This document shows positions 26,303-34,112 of a stretch of 36,584 bases of DNA, in pieces (the first letter of the stretch is position 1; each line of letters opens with the position of its first letter). The notes below the pieces were generated by a model, which saw nothing but the letters and a program-made list of their open reading frames with translations, made no database searches and was not told where the DNA came from. Both the position numbers and the translations under genes were made by a program. Source of the DNA: a virus; the IMG/VR virus record IMGVR_UViG_3300006165_000019, positions 1 to 36,584 of that record; one strand, 5' to 3'.

Positions 26303-28068
26303 CAGTGTGTCTCCGACCAGTTATCCCCTACTTGATACTCACCATCGAGAGGGCAGTTTAAGTTTAAGATTTGAGTAGCCTGTCTAATCGCCTCAACACC
26401 TGCTTTACCTACAGCATGTGCATCATCTTCGTGACACTCTAACTGCCACTCATCGTGGATGTTACCTACAAACTTAGCTCGTAAGACTTGAGACTCTATA
26501 GCTTGATTGAAAGTAACCATCGCTTGCTTCATTACTATCGCACCAGCTCCTTGGAATAGAGTGTTGAGTGCGGCATGAGGGGAACGAACAGTTAGCTTAC
26601 GACCGTCTAAGCCTTTGAGGAATCCGCCTTTTGCTTGGCTTTGAACTCGTGTCGTAAGAGCTTTAAATGATGGCAGATTATCAAAGAATTGTCGTCTAAG
26701 TTTCGTGCCAGCGTCTCTGCCTCGTCCAACCACAGTCCCAAGCTTTGCATCTCCTGCTCCGTACAAGAGTGCATAGATGAAAGTCTTTGCCTGATTTCTT
26801 GATTCCAAACCAGCAAGTCGCTGATTGGCTGAGTGAATGTCTCCGTTAAGGATTTCATTTGTGTATTCCTCATCGTTCATATAGTGTGCAAGCATTCGAA
26901 GTTCTAATCCAGAAGCATCGATACCTACGAGTTTATGTTTAGGTGGTACAACCCAGCAGCCCCGACACTCCTCACCGTAAGGAGAGTTAGAGCTAGGAAC
27001 CTGAGCCATGTTAGGATGTGAATGTGTCATACGTCCTGTCACAGCACCGTTAGGATTGACGTAGCCATGTACTCTAGAGTCATCAGTCATTTCTTTTAAC
27101 CAACTGTTGACCTGAGCTAAGCGCTTCTGAAGCATTAAGTACTCAGCAATCAACCCTGCTTGTGGTATTTTTGTCAACTTACTTAGTGTAGTCTCATCAA
27201 CAATAGGTTGACCTGTAGGTGTATGCTTCTTAGGCTTCCAACCAAACTCAATCAGGTACTCACCAATCTGCTTACGTGACCCTAAGTTAAATTCAATGTA
27301 AGTCCTACGTTCAATGATGCCCTTAGCATTCGAGTCACACATAGATGTGTACTCCTCTTCAGTTAAGCGGACACCTTTGTCGTGTTGATCCTTACTCATC
27401 TTAGAAACTTTACCAGCAGCAGTGAGCTGACCAGTAAGCATCTGAATAATAACTTTAGGTTTGAAAACTTCTTGGACTTGTACAACTAAGTTAGCCAGCT
27501 TCTCTTCGAACATAGCTACTAACTTCGTAGCCTTCTCAACGTCGAGTAGAAAACCATTACGCTTTTGCATGTCTATAATCTTAGCGACCTCATGCTCTAG
27601 CCGTACTGACTGGGCAGTGAATCCCTTTGACTCAAACTTGAGAGCGTTGTAAACTTTAACGTTAAGCTCAACGTCATTGACACAATACTCTAACATCTCC
27701 GGTGTGTACTTGTCCCATGCTCCCTCACTCTGACCGTAGTCACCCTTGTTAAACTTCAGGCGGTAGCCCCAAGACTCTAAGCCATGTCCACCCTCACGAG
27801 TTGGCTTAAACAATCTAGACAAAACTAGGGTGTCTACAACCTGAATGTGGCTGAAATCACGACCTGTTACCTTCTCAATAGCTGGGATGTCATAGCCTAT
27901 AATGTTATGACCAATCAACTTATCAGCAGAGGCTAATAGATTTAAGCCCTCTTGAAGTTGTGACGGGTCATACTTATAAACTTCTTTGGTGTCGGGGTCA
28001 ATAGCTACGATACAATGTATCACCGTGGGATCAAGTCCGTCAGCTTCTATATCAAATACTAATCTCAT
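26302..28068 (-). CDS. Family A DNA polymerase, T7-like, with 3'-5' exonuclease
   Basis: This is the replicative polymerase (588 residues, shorter than T7 gp5 at 704). The exonuclease site is intact: D6 and E8 in FDIEADGL, D60 in GHNIIGYD, and Y128/D132 in YCVNDVEL. Polymerase motif A is IDASGLELR (D384); motif B is RNQAKTFIYALLYGAG (R424, K428, Y432); motif C is IHDEW (H538-D539-E540). Y432 sits at the position of E. coli F762 and T7 Y526. No clear thioredoxin-binding insertion is evident, which fits the shorter length. It overlaps the primase-helicase gene by 4 nt (ATGA). Confidence 0.97.
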   Translation of the reverse strand: MRLVFDIEADGLDPTVIHCIVAIDPDTKEVYKYDPSQLQEGLNLLASADKLIGHNIIGYDIPAIEKVTGRDFSHIQVVDTLVLSRLFKPTREGGHGLESWGYRLKFNKGDYGQSEGAWDKYTPEMLEYCVNDVELNVKVYNALKFESKGFTAQSVRLEHEVAKIIDMQKRNGFLLDVEKATKLVAMFEEKLANLVVQVQEVFKPKVIIQMLTGQLTAAGKVSKMSKDQHDKGVRLTEEEYTSMCDSNAKGIIERRTYIEFNLGSRKQIGEYLIEFGWKPKKHTPTGQPIVDETTLSKLTKIPQAGLIAEYLMLQKRLAQVNSWLKEMTDDSRVHGYVNPNGAVTGRMTHSHPNMAQVPSSNSPYGEECRGCWVVPPKHKLVGIDASGLELRMLAHYMNDEEYTNEILNGDIHSANQRLAGLESRNQAKTFIYALLYGAGDAKLGTVVGRGRDAGTKLRRQFFDNLPSFKALTTRVQSQAKGGFLKGLDGRKLTVRSPHAALNTLFQGAGAIVMKQAMVTFNQAIESQVLRAKFVGNIHDEWQLECHEDDAHAVGKAGVEAIRQATQILNLNCPLDGEYQVGDNWSETH

Positions 28069-29741
28069 AGCTCATCCTCACCTGTGAATTCATCGGGATC
28101 GTAGTCATCTACTTCGTTAAGTCTACCAGTTTGTTGATCGTATTGCAAGTTTGTAGCAAGACCTACGTTACCAGTGTACCTAGATTTAAGCACTCTGACC
28201 TTAGTCGTTGATGCTTCTACCTCGTCGTCTGATTGTTGGTTACGCTCTAAGCCAATTACACAATCACTTAGCTGTGCAATAGACTGTGAACCTCTAAGGT
28301 GTGACAAGCCTGTCTCGATACCGTTCTCGTGTCCTTTGTTACCTTCTACTCTACGAAGGTGAGATACAAGAATCATACACACACCTGTCTCTTCTACAAG
28401 ACATCTAAGCCTGTGCATAATACTATCAATAGCTTTACGTTCGTCACCCTCTAAGGCTTGAAGCACCAACATGTGAAGGTGATCAACTACTACCCACTTA
28501 CAATCTAAACCAACGATCAAGTAGCGTAGCTTACTGAAGATGTCATCTAAGTGAGTGACACCGAGGTGAGCATGAATCCAAACACGTCCCTCGTTCTCTC
28601 CCATGAAGACCTTGCGGTAGTAACGTTCGAGCTGCTCATCACCTATATCATTCTTAACGCTGTCTAAGTGTAGCTTGGCGTTAGCTTCAACAGCCATGAT
28701 ACCCTCAGCAGTACGCATCCAGTTCTCTTCAAGAGCTACGATACCTACGTTGTCGTCAGTCTGATTGATAAGCCAATGCTCTAGCTCTCGTGTCACAGAA
28801 GACTTACCAAGACCAGTACCGCCTGTCAAAGTAATAAGCTCACCTGCTCTCATACCTTCTAGCTTGTCGTTAAGACCACGCCAAGGATACGGGATAGACG
28901 GTAAGGTTTCTGAGCGTAAACGTTTGTACTCATCTAGCTGGTTGGATAAGTTCATGATACCAGTTGGGGTATAGACCTTAGCATCCCAGAAACAATTGAC
29001 AAACGTCGAGTGCTTACGATCCTTCAGCATATCGTTAGGATCTTTGATACCCTCTGGCAGTGTCATGATCTTAGCTTTGTTGGGGGTGAGGAGTTTAGCA
29101 ACTGCTCTAGCTCCATCCTTACCTGCTGTGTCAGAGTCGAAACAAATAACTACAGTGTCAAAAGACTCTAAGAACTCTAAGCTATTCTTAACATCTCCAG
29201 CACCACCTGCTGCACCAGACTTTATGGATACAACAGGCCACTTGCTACCTAGTAATTCATAAGCGGCCATGGCATCACACTCGCCCTCAACGAGTGTAAT
29301 AAATTTACCGCCTGTTTTAAATAGCTGCTCTCCGAAAAGACCAACTCCCTTTGGTGATGAAGTCCACATGAACTCTTTGTTTGCCTTGCGGATTTTAGAT
29401 GCAGCCTCGTCGCCCTTAATATAGTAAGGGTAATCGTGATCTACAATCTTACCGTTGTGCATCTTACTCTTAACGCCATACTTCTTAGCTGTGTCTAAAC
29501 TAATACCTCTGTCTGTTAGTGCATTAAAGTTACGGGATGGAGCGAAGCCATCGTTACTATGGTTACTCTGTACAGTAAACTCGATGATGTTATCCTCTTT
29601 CGGTTGTTGTACGTCCGATGTACTATAGTCCCTAAAATATTTATTGCAGCTAAAACATTTAGCAGATCCGTCATCGTTTACTGAGACTGGATCGCTCCCG
29701 CCACAATCGTGGCAGGGTTGGTTATGAAGTACGAATCCCAT
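28065..29741 (-). CDS. T7 gp4-like primase-helicase
   Basis: This 558-residue bifunctional protein has an N-terminal zinc finger with C10-x-x-C13 and C29-x-x-C32. The TOPRIM primase core has VEGECDAM (E152) and FDSDTAGKDGA (D202, D204). The C-terminal DnaB/gp4-type helicase has Walker A GGTGLGKS (307-314), E339 in VALEENW, and Walker B WVVVDHLHML. It unwinds DNA at the fork and makes primers for the polymerase encoded next door. AGGA lies about 8 nt before the ATG. The size and order match T7. Confidence 0.96.
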   Translation of the reverse strand: MGFVLHNQPCHDCGGSDPVSVNDDGSAKCFSCNKYFRDYSTSDVQQPKEDNIIEFTVQSNHSNDGFAPSRNFNALTDRGISLDTAKKYGVKSKMHNGKIVDHDYPYYIKGDEAASKIRKANKEFMWTSSPKGVGLFGEQLFKTGGKFITLVEGECDAMAAYELLGSKWPVVSIKSGAAGGAGDVKNSLEFLESFDTVVICFDSDTAGKDGARAVAKLLTPNKAKIMTLPEGIKDPNDMLKDRKHSTFVNCFWDAKVYTPTGIMNLSNQLDEYKRLRSETLPSIPYPWRGLNDKLEGMRAGELITLTGGTGLGKSSVTRELEHWLINQTDDNVGIVALEENWMRTAEGIMAVEANAKLHLDSVKNDIGDEQLERYYRKVFMGENEGRVWIHAHLGVTHLDDIFSKLRYLIVGLDCKWVVVDHLHMLVLQALEGDERKAIDSIMHRLRCLVEETGVCMILVSHLRRVEGNKGHENGIETGLSHLRGSQSIAQLSDCVIGLERNQQSDDEVEASTTKVRVLKSRYTGNVGLATNLQYDQQTGRLNEVDDYDPDEFTGEDEL

Positions 29742-29768
29742 AGTGTTTTCCTAGTTAGGTGAGATACT

Positions 29769-30035
29769 TTATTCTGAGCCTGTTAACGTGTCTGAAGTTT
29801 CCTCGTCTATAGGATCTTCTACTAACGCATCTTCCTCTTCTACGATAGCGTCATCGGTCAATGATTCTTTAACTGCTTCTGTTAATGATCTCACAGCGGC
29901 AGCTATAATATCTAATTCAATAGTAGCGTCTTGCATTTTATTCTGCGCTCTACCAAGTAAGACACAAGAAATCTGTCCAGCTTTATCTAACTTATCTATG
30001 TCGTAAGTGACACCTTCTACATTTAAAACATTCAT
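29769..30035 (-). CDS. Small acidic protein between SSB and primase (DUF6447-like)
   Basis: This 88-residue protein begins MNVLNVEGVTYDIDKLDKAG, has a helical middle (ELDIIAAAVRSLTEAVKES) and ends in a long Glu/Asp tail. The start resembles the V-D-G-x-x-Y-x-x-D-x-L pattern of DUF6447. It shares a base with the SSB stop codon, and GGAG lies about 8 nt upstream. A replication-complex or anti-host role would be guesswork. Confidence 0.75.
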   Translation of the reverse strand: MNVLNVEGVTYDIDKLDKAGQISCVLLGRAQNKMQDATIELDIIAAAVRSLTEAVKESLTDDAIVEEEDALVEDPIDEETSDTLTGSE

Positions 30036-30466
30036 TAAAATTCTCCTTCCATATCTGCGTCATCGAAGCTATCGAACTCAGCTCCATCGGGTGATCCTAC
30101 TTCTATTAAGTTAAGAACTTGCATTGCTTGAAAGTCTAAACCTTTAAAGGTCTTACCTTTCCATTGCGATTCCCAAGCCTTGTACTGTACCTTAACTTGT
30201 GAGCCGTTACCAACGGTGCAATCCAACTGGTTCTTAGCTTTGTCAAAGACTTTAGGGGCAGGTCGGATCATACCTGACGGGCCATTGACCTTACGTTTAA
30301 TAACAATTGCTGGGCCTTCATCCATTTGCTTAATAGTAAAACCTTCTTGCTGAAACTTCTCAGCTACATCATCAGCCACTACTAAGTTTACAGAGTACAC
30401 TGGCTCGAACGTAGTGTTCGGAGTTGTCGCACTTACCCAGTATGCAGTACCTTCTAAAATTGCCAT
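30035..30466 (-). CDS. T7 gp2.5-like single-stranded DNA-binding protein
   Basis: This 143-residue protein fits by position upstream of primase-helicase, by size, and by an OB-fold-like beta pattern (AYWVSATTPNTTFEPVYSVN, VGNGSQVKVQYKAWESQWKG). Its C-terminal tail DSFDDADMEGEF is acidic and ends in Phe. That tail is the mark of SSBs that contact the polymerase and helicase. It protects and anneals ssDNA during replication. GAGG lies 8 nt before the ATG. Confidence 0.85.
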   Translation of the reverse strand: MAILEGTAYWVSATTPNTTFEPVYSVNLVVADDVAEKFQQEGFTIKQMDEGPAIVIKRKVNGPSGMIRPAPKVFDKAKNQLDCTVGNGSQVKVQYKAWESQWKGKTFKGLDFQAMQVLNLIEVGSPDGAEFDSFDDADMEGEF

Positions 30467-30511
30467 GCTATTTTCCTCATTGGTTGTTGAATAATTTAGG
30501 GGTGGAGTATA

Positions 30512-30835
30512 TCACATTTGGTATGTGTTGTCAACTACTATTTCTACTGTCTCTTCAACTACTGGTGTAGGTTCTACTTCTACCTCTACTTCCACCTCGA
30601 TAGGTTCTGGTACAGACTCTACCACCTCTACCTCAACAGGTTCTGGTACAGTCTCCACTACCACAACAACAGGTTCTGGTGTGATGTCTATGACTAACGG
30701 GCCAGCTTTAGTCTCAACGATTTCAATCTTAACTGGCATGGGTGTTGGTTCAAAAACTTCTACGACTCGTGGTGCTTTATCTTCTGAACTACAAGCTGCT
30801 AAAAATAATACACTTACTAATGCTAATGCTTTCAT
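30512..30835 (-). CDS. Lipoprotein with Val/Glu/Pro repeats
   Basis: This 107-residue protein has a textbook lipoprotein signal: MKALALVSVLFLAACSSED, with lipobox L12-A-A-C15 and Ser at +2, so outer-membrane attachment is expected. The mature part is almost all Pro, Glu, Val and Thr in alternation (VPEPVEVEVVESVPEPIEVE), an extended, strongly acidic rod that recalls the Glu-Pro region of TonB. GGAG lies about 8 nt upstream of the ATG. It sits among replication genes rather than in the lysis region, so an early periplasm-spanning role such as superinfection exclusion is as likely as an o-spanin function. No family is recognised. Confidence 0.8.
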   Translation of the reverse strand: MKALALVSVLFLAACSSEDKAPRVVEVFEPTPMPVKIEIVETKAGPLVIDITPEPVVVVVETVPEPVEVEVVESVPEPIEVEVEVEVEPTPVVEETVEIVVDNTYQM

Positions 30836-30853
30836 GTTGTTTCTCCAATTGGT

Positions 30854-31207
30854 TTATTTGTTTCCGATACTATCGGGATCGAAGTTGTCAGACTCTTTAA
30901 TAAAAATGCCGTCAACCATCATACCTTTACGATCTTTAATGTCGTTGTAAGCGTGGTCAACACAATCCTTAATTGAAATGTCATTACGTTCTGCTATATT
31001 AACTAACACTACAATGATGTCACCGATGTCGTCAATGGGACATGCACTTTTACATATACTATCTGATAGCTCGCCTACCTCCTGAATTAATTTTAACACT
31101 TGTTGCTTATCATCTGAACCTGCAATTAAGTTACGTTCGAAATGCCAATTAACAATGTTGCCTATTGAATGTTCTAACCCTGTCTCTATCACTATATAAT
31201 TCCCCAT
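30854..31207 (-). CDS. mazG: MazG-like nucleotide pyrophosphohydrolase
   Basis: This 117-residue protein carries the all-alpha NTP-PPase metal site: E43-x-x-E46 in LIQEVGELSDS and D60-x-x-D63 in PIDDIGDIIVVLVNIAE. It continues with CVDHAYNDIKDRKGMMVDGI. MazG-type enzymes split (d)NTPs to NMPs, and phage versions may act on dNTPs from host DNA or on alarmones. The N-terminus overlaps the 59-aa membrane gene by 16 nt. It forms a nucleotide-metabolism set with the RNR further downstream. Confidence 0.85.
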   Translation of the reverse strand: MGNYIVIETGLEHSIGNIVNWHFERNLIAGSDDKQQVLKLIQEVGELSDSICKSACPIDDIGDIIVVLVNIAERNDISIKDCVDHAYNDIKDRKGMMVDGIFIKESDNFDPDSIGNK

Positions 31208-31371
31208 TGATGTAGTATGTTACATGATATAAGGAAGCAAGTCAAGACATTTATTACAGCTAATGTAGTTCTTATTAGTGCAACAGTGTCTGCTTCCTTG
31301 TCACTATCCCCTGATCTTTCACCTAAACTTAAAGCCCATAACCTCCAAGCCTTCTTAACTCTTCGCACCAT
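31192..31371 (-). CDS. Small membrane protein (59 aa)
   Basis: The start chosen is the ATG at 31371, which has AAGGA 5-6 nt upstream; an ATG nine codons earlier has no such site. The product begins MVRRVKKAWRLWALSLGERS, has GDSDKEADTVALIRT, and then one membrane helix (LAVINVLTCFLISCNIL). The WRLWA-LGE-SGDSDKEAD block is, from memory, conserved among phages with no known role. It overlaps the genes on both sides by 16-17 nt. Confidence 0.75.
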   Translation of the reverse strand: MVRRVKKAWRLWALSLGERSGDSDKEADTVALIRTTLAVINVLTCFLISCNILHQWGII

Positions 31372-31672
31372 ACTCTTCCTTCGTTTCAAACTTATCATCG
31401 GTTATATTAAAGATGCCCTCCTTACCTGTCTGTAAATTATACATGAGAATATATTCACAGTCGTTAATAGTATAGGGCCTAGCTAATCCTCCGTTAGCTG
31501 GTCGCCAGTTAGTGTGACCGAAGTCAGTAGATGTTACTGGATCTATTTCTTTTTCTTGATCGTGTTCCCCGTTTGATTTCGAGCAGAAGATTCTATCAAA
31601 GTTATTACCGTAAGCCTCACTGTCTACGTCACGAGCTGCACTACCTTTACCGCCATGTGTTTGACCTTTCAT
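31355..31672 (-). CDS. Conserved small phage protein beginning MKGQTHGGKGS
   Basis: This 105-residue protein opens with MKGQTHGGKGSAARDVDSEA and YGNNFDRIF, an N-terminal signature shared by many small phage proteins of unknown function. The C-terminal half (YTINDCEYILMYNLQTGKEG) is an added beta-rich part. An excellent AAGGAGAA site lies about 6 nt before the ATG. The 3' end overlaps the 59-aa membrane gene. Confidence 0.8.
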   Translation of the reverse strand: MKGQTHGGKGSAARDVDSEAYGNNFDRIFCSKSNGEHDQEKEIDPVTSTDFGHTNWRPANGGLARPYTINDCEYILMYNLQTGKEGIFNITDDKFETKEEYGAKS

Positions 31673-31673
31673 A

Positions 31674-31796
31674 TTACTTCTCCTTATCTAAATCTTTAAC
31701 ACTCTTATATACTTTATCATATAAGTAGTCAATAATATCATAGGCGAACCACCCTATTATACATCCAATCATAAACAAACACAAGTCATACATCAT
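31674..31796 (-). CDS. Very small membrane protein (40 aa)
   Basis: There are two adjacent ATGs; the first is used here because GAGGAG lies 8 nt upstream. The product is MMYDLCLFMIGCIIGWFAYD followed by IIDYLYDKVYKSVKDLDKEK: one membrane helix and a charged, probably cytoplasmic, tail. The end of the gene carries the Shine-Dalgarno for the next one, and its start overlaps the 34-aa gene by 11 nt. No family is recognised. Confidence 0.6.
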   Translation of the reverse strand: MMYDLCLFMIGCIIGWFAYDIIDYLYDKVYKSVKDLDKEK

Positions 31797-31890
31797 CTTT
31801 ATTCTCCTCTATAATTTTAAGTAGCAGTTCTAATGCGTCAGCAATACGGCTGACCTCATTGATTAATTCTACACTATATTCAACTTCCAT
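31786..31890 (-). CDS. Micro-ORF encoding a 34-aa acidic helical peptide
   Basis: The peptide is MEVEYSVELINEVSRIADAL followed by ELLLKIIEENKDDV and should form a single amphipathic helix. GAGG lies 8 nt upstream, at the end of the preceding 56-aa gene. Placement in a chain of overlapping small genes supports translation, but the length makes it uncertain. Confidence 0.5.
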   Translation of the reverse strand: MEVEYSVELINEVSRIADALELLLKIIEENKDDV

Positions 31891-31893
31891 CTC

Positions 31894-32064
31894 CTATACC
31901 TCTTCAATAGTATCGACATCTACACTATACACAGCACAGTCTTCATCGTCAGGCTGTTCAATCTCCCCACTAAGCAGTATCTTACGTGCCTCTTTTTTAT
32001 CTACCGCTTCAACAGTATACCAAGTGTGTACTACTGTAGTTGTTTTAATTCTATAAGTCTTCAT
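31894..32064 (-). CDS. Small acidic hypothetical protein (56 aa)
   Basis: The product begins MKTYRIKTTTVVHTWYTVEA, continues VDKKEARKILLSGEIEQPDD and ends in an acidic strand. The pattern resembles small beta-alpha-beta phage proteins that begin with a 'K-T-Y-x-I/V-x' strand followed by A-x-D-x-x-x-A. AGGGA lies about 9 nt before the ATG. It overlaps the upstream 93-aa gene by 14 nt. Confidence 0.7.
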   Translation of the reverse strand: MKTYRIKTTTVVHTWYTVEAVDKKEARKILLSGEIEQPDDEDCAVYSVDVDTIEEV

Positions 32065-32332
32065 ATGTTATATTCCCTATGATCTTATCTGTAAATGCAG
32101 GTTTAAACTTTATATCTAAGAACCATACGTCAGGGTCTTCACTAAGATTGTGCATCCCTTCAACATGGAAGTATTCATTCCTTGTAAACTCTTCAAAGAA
32201 GTCACCTCGATATGTCTGGAGCTTAGCTTTAATACTTGCATGGGGAAAGTCCCAATCAATCAACTCAACTATAGCGGTATTGCATTCTTCAAAGAACTTT
32301 TCTGCTATAGGTAAACTCTTCTTACTATTCAT
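32051..32332 (-). CDS. Hypothetical protein (93 aa)
   Basis: The ATG at 32332 is chosen because GGAGG lies 7 nt upstream; the frame extends eight codons further without a site. The product begins MNSKKSLPIAEKFFEECNTA, contains DFPHASIKAKLQTYRGDFFE, and ends ITYEDL. It is mixed alpha/beta and slightly acidic with no recognisable motif. It overlaps both neighbours by a few bases. Confidence 0.7.
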   Translation of the reverse strand: MNSKKSLPIAEKFFEECNTAIVELIDWDFPHASIKAKLQTYRGDFFEEFTRNEYFHVEGMHNLSEDPDVWFLDIKFKPAFTDKIIGNITYEDL

Positions 32333-32541
32333 TCTGATTCCTCCGTGGTATAACATATACCGAATGATACTATAATGAATGGGAACAATAAGGTTACACC
32401 GTTGAACAACGCTGCCTCTACCTCAGAGGGATTAGTATCTCGACTAACCCAGATTGCTTTACCTTGTGAGAACTCAAGGTCTATACCAACACCATTCCTA
32501 AAGTTAAAACTTAATGTGCGGTTAAAGATTTTATATGTCAT
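32329..32541 (-). CDS. Hypothetical protein (70 aa)
   Basis: The ATG at 32541 overlaps the DUF932 stop (ATGA), with GAGG 8 nt upstream. The product begins MTYKIFNRTLSFNFRNGVGI, contains WVSRDTNPSEVEAALFNGVT and a hydrophobic stretch LLFPFIIVSFGICYTTEE. It may be a small beta protein with a hydrophobic core or a weak membrane segment. It is not recognised. Confidence 0.7.
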   Translation of the reverse strand: MTYKIFNRTLSFNFRNGVGIDLEFSQGKAIWVSRDTNPSEVEAALFNGVTLLFPFIIVSFGICYTTEESE

Positions 32542-33509
32542 AGCCAATTCCTCGTAGTTAATCTAACAATGTCTTGACGCTTAGCTACAACGGCTGAAGC
32601 ATTGTAAGGGCTGCTTCTCTTACTGATAGGTGCATGAGTTGCCCAGTCTGTTAGAGAGTTATACAAAGCCCAGTAACTGTGACCAAACTTCTTAGTATAG
32701 TGAGCCATGTGACGACTCCACATATAATCAAAGTTCTTATTACGTCTAATGTTATTGAGCACATCGTCAGTAGTACAGCCATAATTTGTATTCATATATT
32801 CTATTGCAGCTTTCCAACCCGAAGCCTCAGCTAAAGTTTTGAAAGCTTCTGATGGATCTATTCTAGCCCGATACCAATTAGCCCACAAGTCTCGTTGGTT
32901 TTCAAAGACATCTAAGCATTGGACAATAACATTAGAGCCGTGATCAATATCTAATCCCTCAGTATGCTTAGACTTATACACTGCTACGTTACCAGAAGTA
33001 AACACCTGCATGTTTAAGCAAGCAGTCTGTATGGCACCAGCACTAATCTGGAAGGGCCATGTACTATCTAAAGATGTGATAGCTAACAGGCTGAGCTTAG
33101 CTGTATCACCGTCAGGTGTTAAGTAAGTATGAGCTGGTAAGTTATACTGAACATAAGTTCTAGCACCACCATGGCTCATCTGAATGTCCTCAGTAATACC
33201 TTCTAAGTTTAGATCAGACCGCTCAAGTATTTTCCTTGTAGCTTCTATCATCTGCTTAGGTGCTACTGGTTTATACATATCACTATGAATACCTAACTCA
33301 TCACCGTTATCAGTTCGGTAGACAACCTTCTTAGAACTATAACGGTTAAGGTTAAACGAAGTGTGCATATCATCTAAAGCTACTGCATATCTTAATGGTG
33401 CCTGAGCAATATCAAAGTCGGCAACTCCAAAGCCTTTTAGTTTAAGTTTATATATCTCTGCTGCATTCCCAATACTTGACATAGTATCATCTCTCATAGT
33501 ATTATTCAT
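32538..33509 (-). CDS. DUF932 family phage/plasmid protein
   Basis: This 323-residue protein fits DUF932: a Y-x-T-x-x-G-x-x-L-G start region (VYRTDNGDELGIHSDMYKPV), then MSHGGARTYVQYNLPAH, ITSLDSTWPFQISAGAIQTA-CLNMQVF, and KSKHTEGLDI. DUF932 proteins are widespread in phages and plasmids near replication genes; the biochemical function is unknown. The start is the ATG at 33509 with AAGG about 9 nt upstream; it overlaps the 49-aa gene. It is the largest unknown gene of the early block. Confidence 0.8.
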   Translation of the reverse strand: MNNTMRDDTMSSIGNAAEIYKLKLKGFGVADFDIAQAPLRYAVALDDMHTSFNLNRYSSKKVVYRTDNGDELGIHSDMYKPVAPKQMIEATRKILERSDLNLEGITEDIQMSHGGARTYVQYNLPAHTYLTPDGDTAKLSLLAITSLDSTWPFQISAGAIQTACLNMQVFTSGNVAVYKSKHTEGLDIDHGSNVIVQCLDVFENQRDLWANWYRARIDPSEAFKTLAEASGWKAAIEYMNTNYGCTTDDVLNNIRRNKNFDYMWSRHMAHYTKKFGHSYWALYNSLTDWATHAPISKRSSPYNASAVVAKRQDIVRLTTRNWL

Positions 33510-33651
33510 CAATCATTACCTTCATTATAGTGCCGCCACACTTGGCTGCAAAAGATTCTAAGTGTACATAGCAGGCTAAGTAAACCTCCTCATCTGCAAA
33601 GGTCGCTATCAATTCAGCAGCTAACCCGTAATCTATATATACTTTAACCAT
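33502..33651 (-). CDS. Small hypothetical protein (49 aa)
   Basis: This short gene has a good GAGG 6 nt before its ATG. The product is MVKVYIDYGLAAELIATFAD followed by EEVYLACYVHLESFAAKCGG and a short tail. It looks like a compact alpha/beta peptide. It overlaps the DUF932 start by 8 nt, which suggests coupling. No family is recognised. Confidence 0.65.
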   Translation of the reverse strand: MVKVYIDYGLAAELIATFADEEVYLACYVHLESFAAKCGGTIMKVMIDE

Positions 33652-33667
33652 ATACTACCTCAAGTTA

Positions 33668-33681
33668 GCCCCCGAAGGGGC
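33668..33681 (-). terminator. Hairpin with UUCG tetraloop between early genes
   Basis: On the - strand, GCCCC-TTCG-GGGGC forms a perfect 5-bp G/C stem closed by an extra-stable cUUCGg tetraloop, 12 nt past the stop of the 94-aa gene. No run of T follows, so it may be an mRNA-processing or stabilising hairpin rather than a complete intrinsic terminator. Confidence 0.55.
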
Positions 33682-33692
33682 ATTAAGATTAA

Positions 33693-33977
33693 TTAAGATA
33701 CAGTTTCAACACCTTCGTTATCCTTGATGGCTGTAAAGTATACACCTCTGCCTTGCTTATGCTCTAAGGCAAAGGCCCACAATCCACAGTGGTAGCTGTT
33801 GAAGCACTCACCTTTAAAGTGTGAAGGGTTGCGCTGTAGATGCTTACGCTTTCTTAGAATATAAGAGCGACCAAAGAACTTACCAGTAGATCGACCATAC
33901 TTATCAGCCTTACCAAATACTAAACGTACTAAGAGAGATGCTGTAACATTGAACGCTGCTAAGATTAACTTTTTCAT
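33693..33977 (-). CDS. Hypothetical basic protein (94 aa)
   Basis: The product has a hydrophobic N-terminus (MKKLILAAFNVTASLLVRLV) that could be a membrane anchor or uncleaved signal. A very basic middle (FGRSYILRKRKHLQRNPSHF) and a short Cys/His part (CFNSYHCGLWAF) follow. AGGA lies about 9 nt upstream. It is the first gene after the leftward promoter at 34014-34041, so it is probably among the strongly transcribed early genes. Its function is unknown. Confidence 0.7.
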   Translation of the reverse strand: MKKLILAAFNVTASLLVRLVFGKADKYGRSTGKFFGRSYILRKRKHLQRNPSHFKGECFNSYHCGLWAFALEHKQGRGVYFTAIKDNEGVETVS

Positions 33978-34013
33978 GATAGTAATTCCTAATTAGTTTG
34001 TTTGAAGTGAACC

Positions 34014-34041
34014 ATTATACTACTTTATTTAACGTTGTAAA
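34014..34041 (-). promoter_or_regulatory. Sigma70-type promoter facing left
   Basis: On the - strand, TTTACA (34036-34041) is followed by a 16-nt spacer and a perfect TATAAT (34014-34019). It lies 37 nt upstream of the 94-aa gene and in a gap between genes, where an early promoter is expected. Confidence 0.65.
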
Positions 34042-34067
34042 GCATTATTTTATTATAAAGAAACCCC

Positions 34068-34096
34068 TTGACTTATAAGTCTTATTAGTTTACAAT
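34068..34096 (+). promoter_or_regulatory. Sigma70-like promoter facing right, over a 12-bp palindrome
   Basis: TTGACT, a 17-nt spacer and TACAAT lie on the + strand. No + strand gene follows, so any transcript would be antisense to the early genes. The perfect palindrome GACTTATAAGTC (34070-34081) overlaps the -35, and ACCTTTAAAGGT (34097-34108) follows the -10. They could be operator sites; chance in AT-rich DNA is possible. Confidence 0.35.
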
Positions 34097-34112
34097 ACCT
34101 TTAAAGGTTTTT

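Noticed and set aside
26607-26873. 88-aa frame nested within the DNA polymerase on the same strand
   Set aside because: No good ribosome site, no signal peptide or known motif, and no coupling; the polymerase motifs explain the conservation expected here.
30525-30950. 141-aa Ser/Thr-rich open frame on the + strand
   Set aside because: It is the antisense of the Val/Glu/Pro lipoprotein repeats and of MazG, with no ribosome site.
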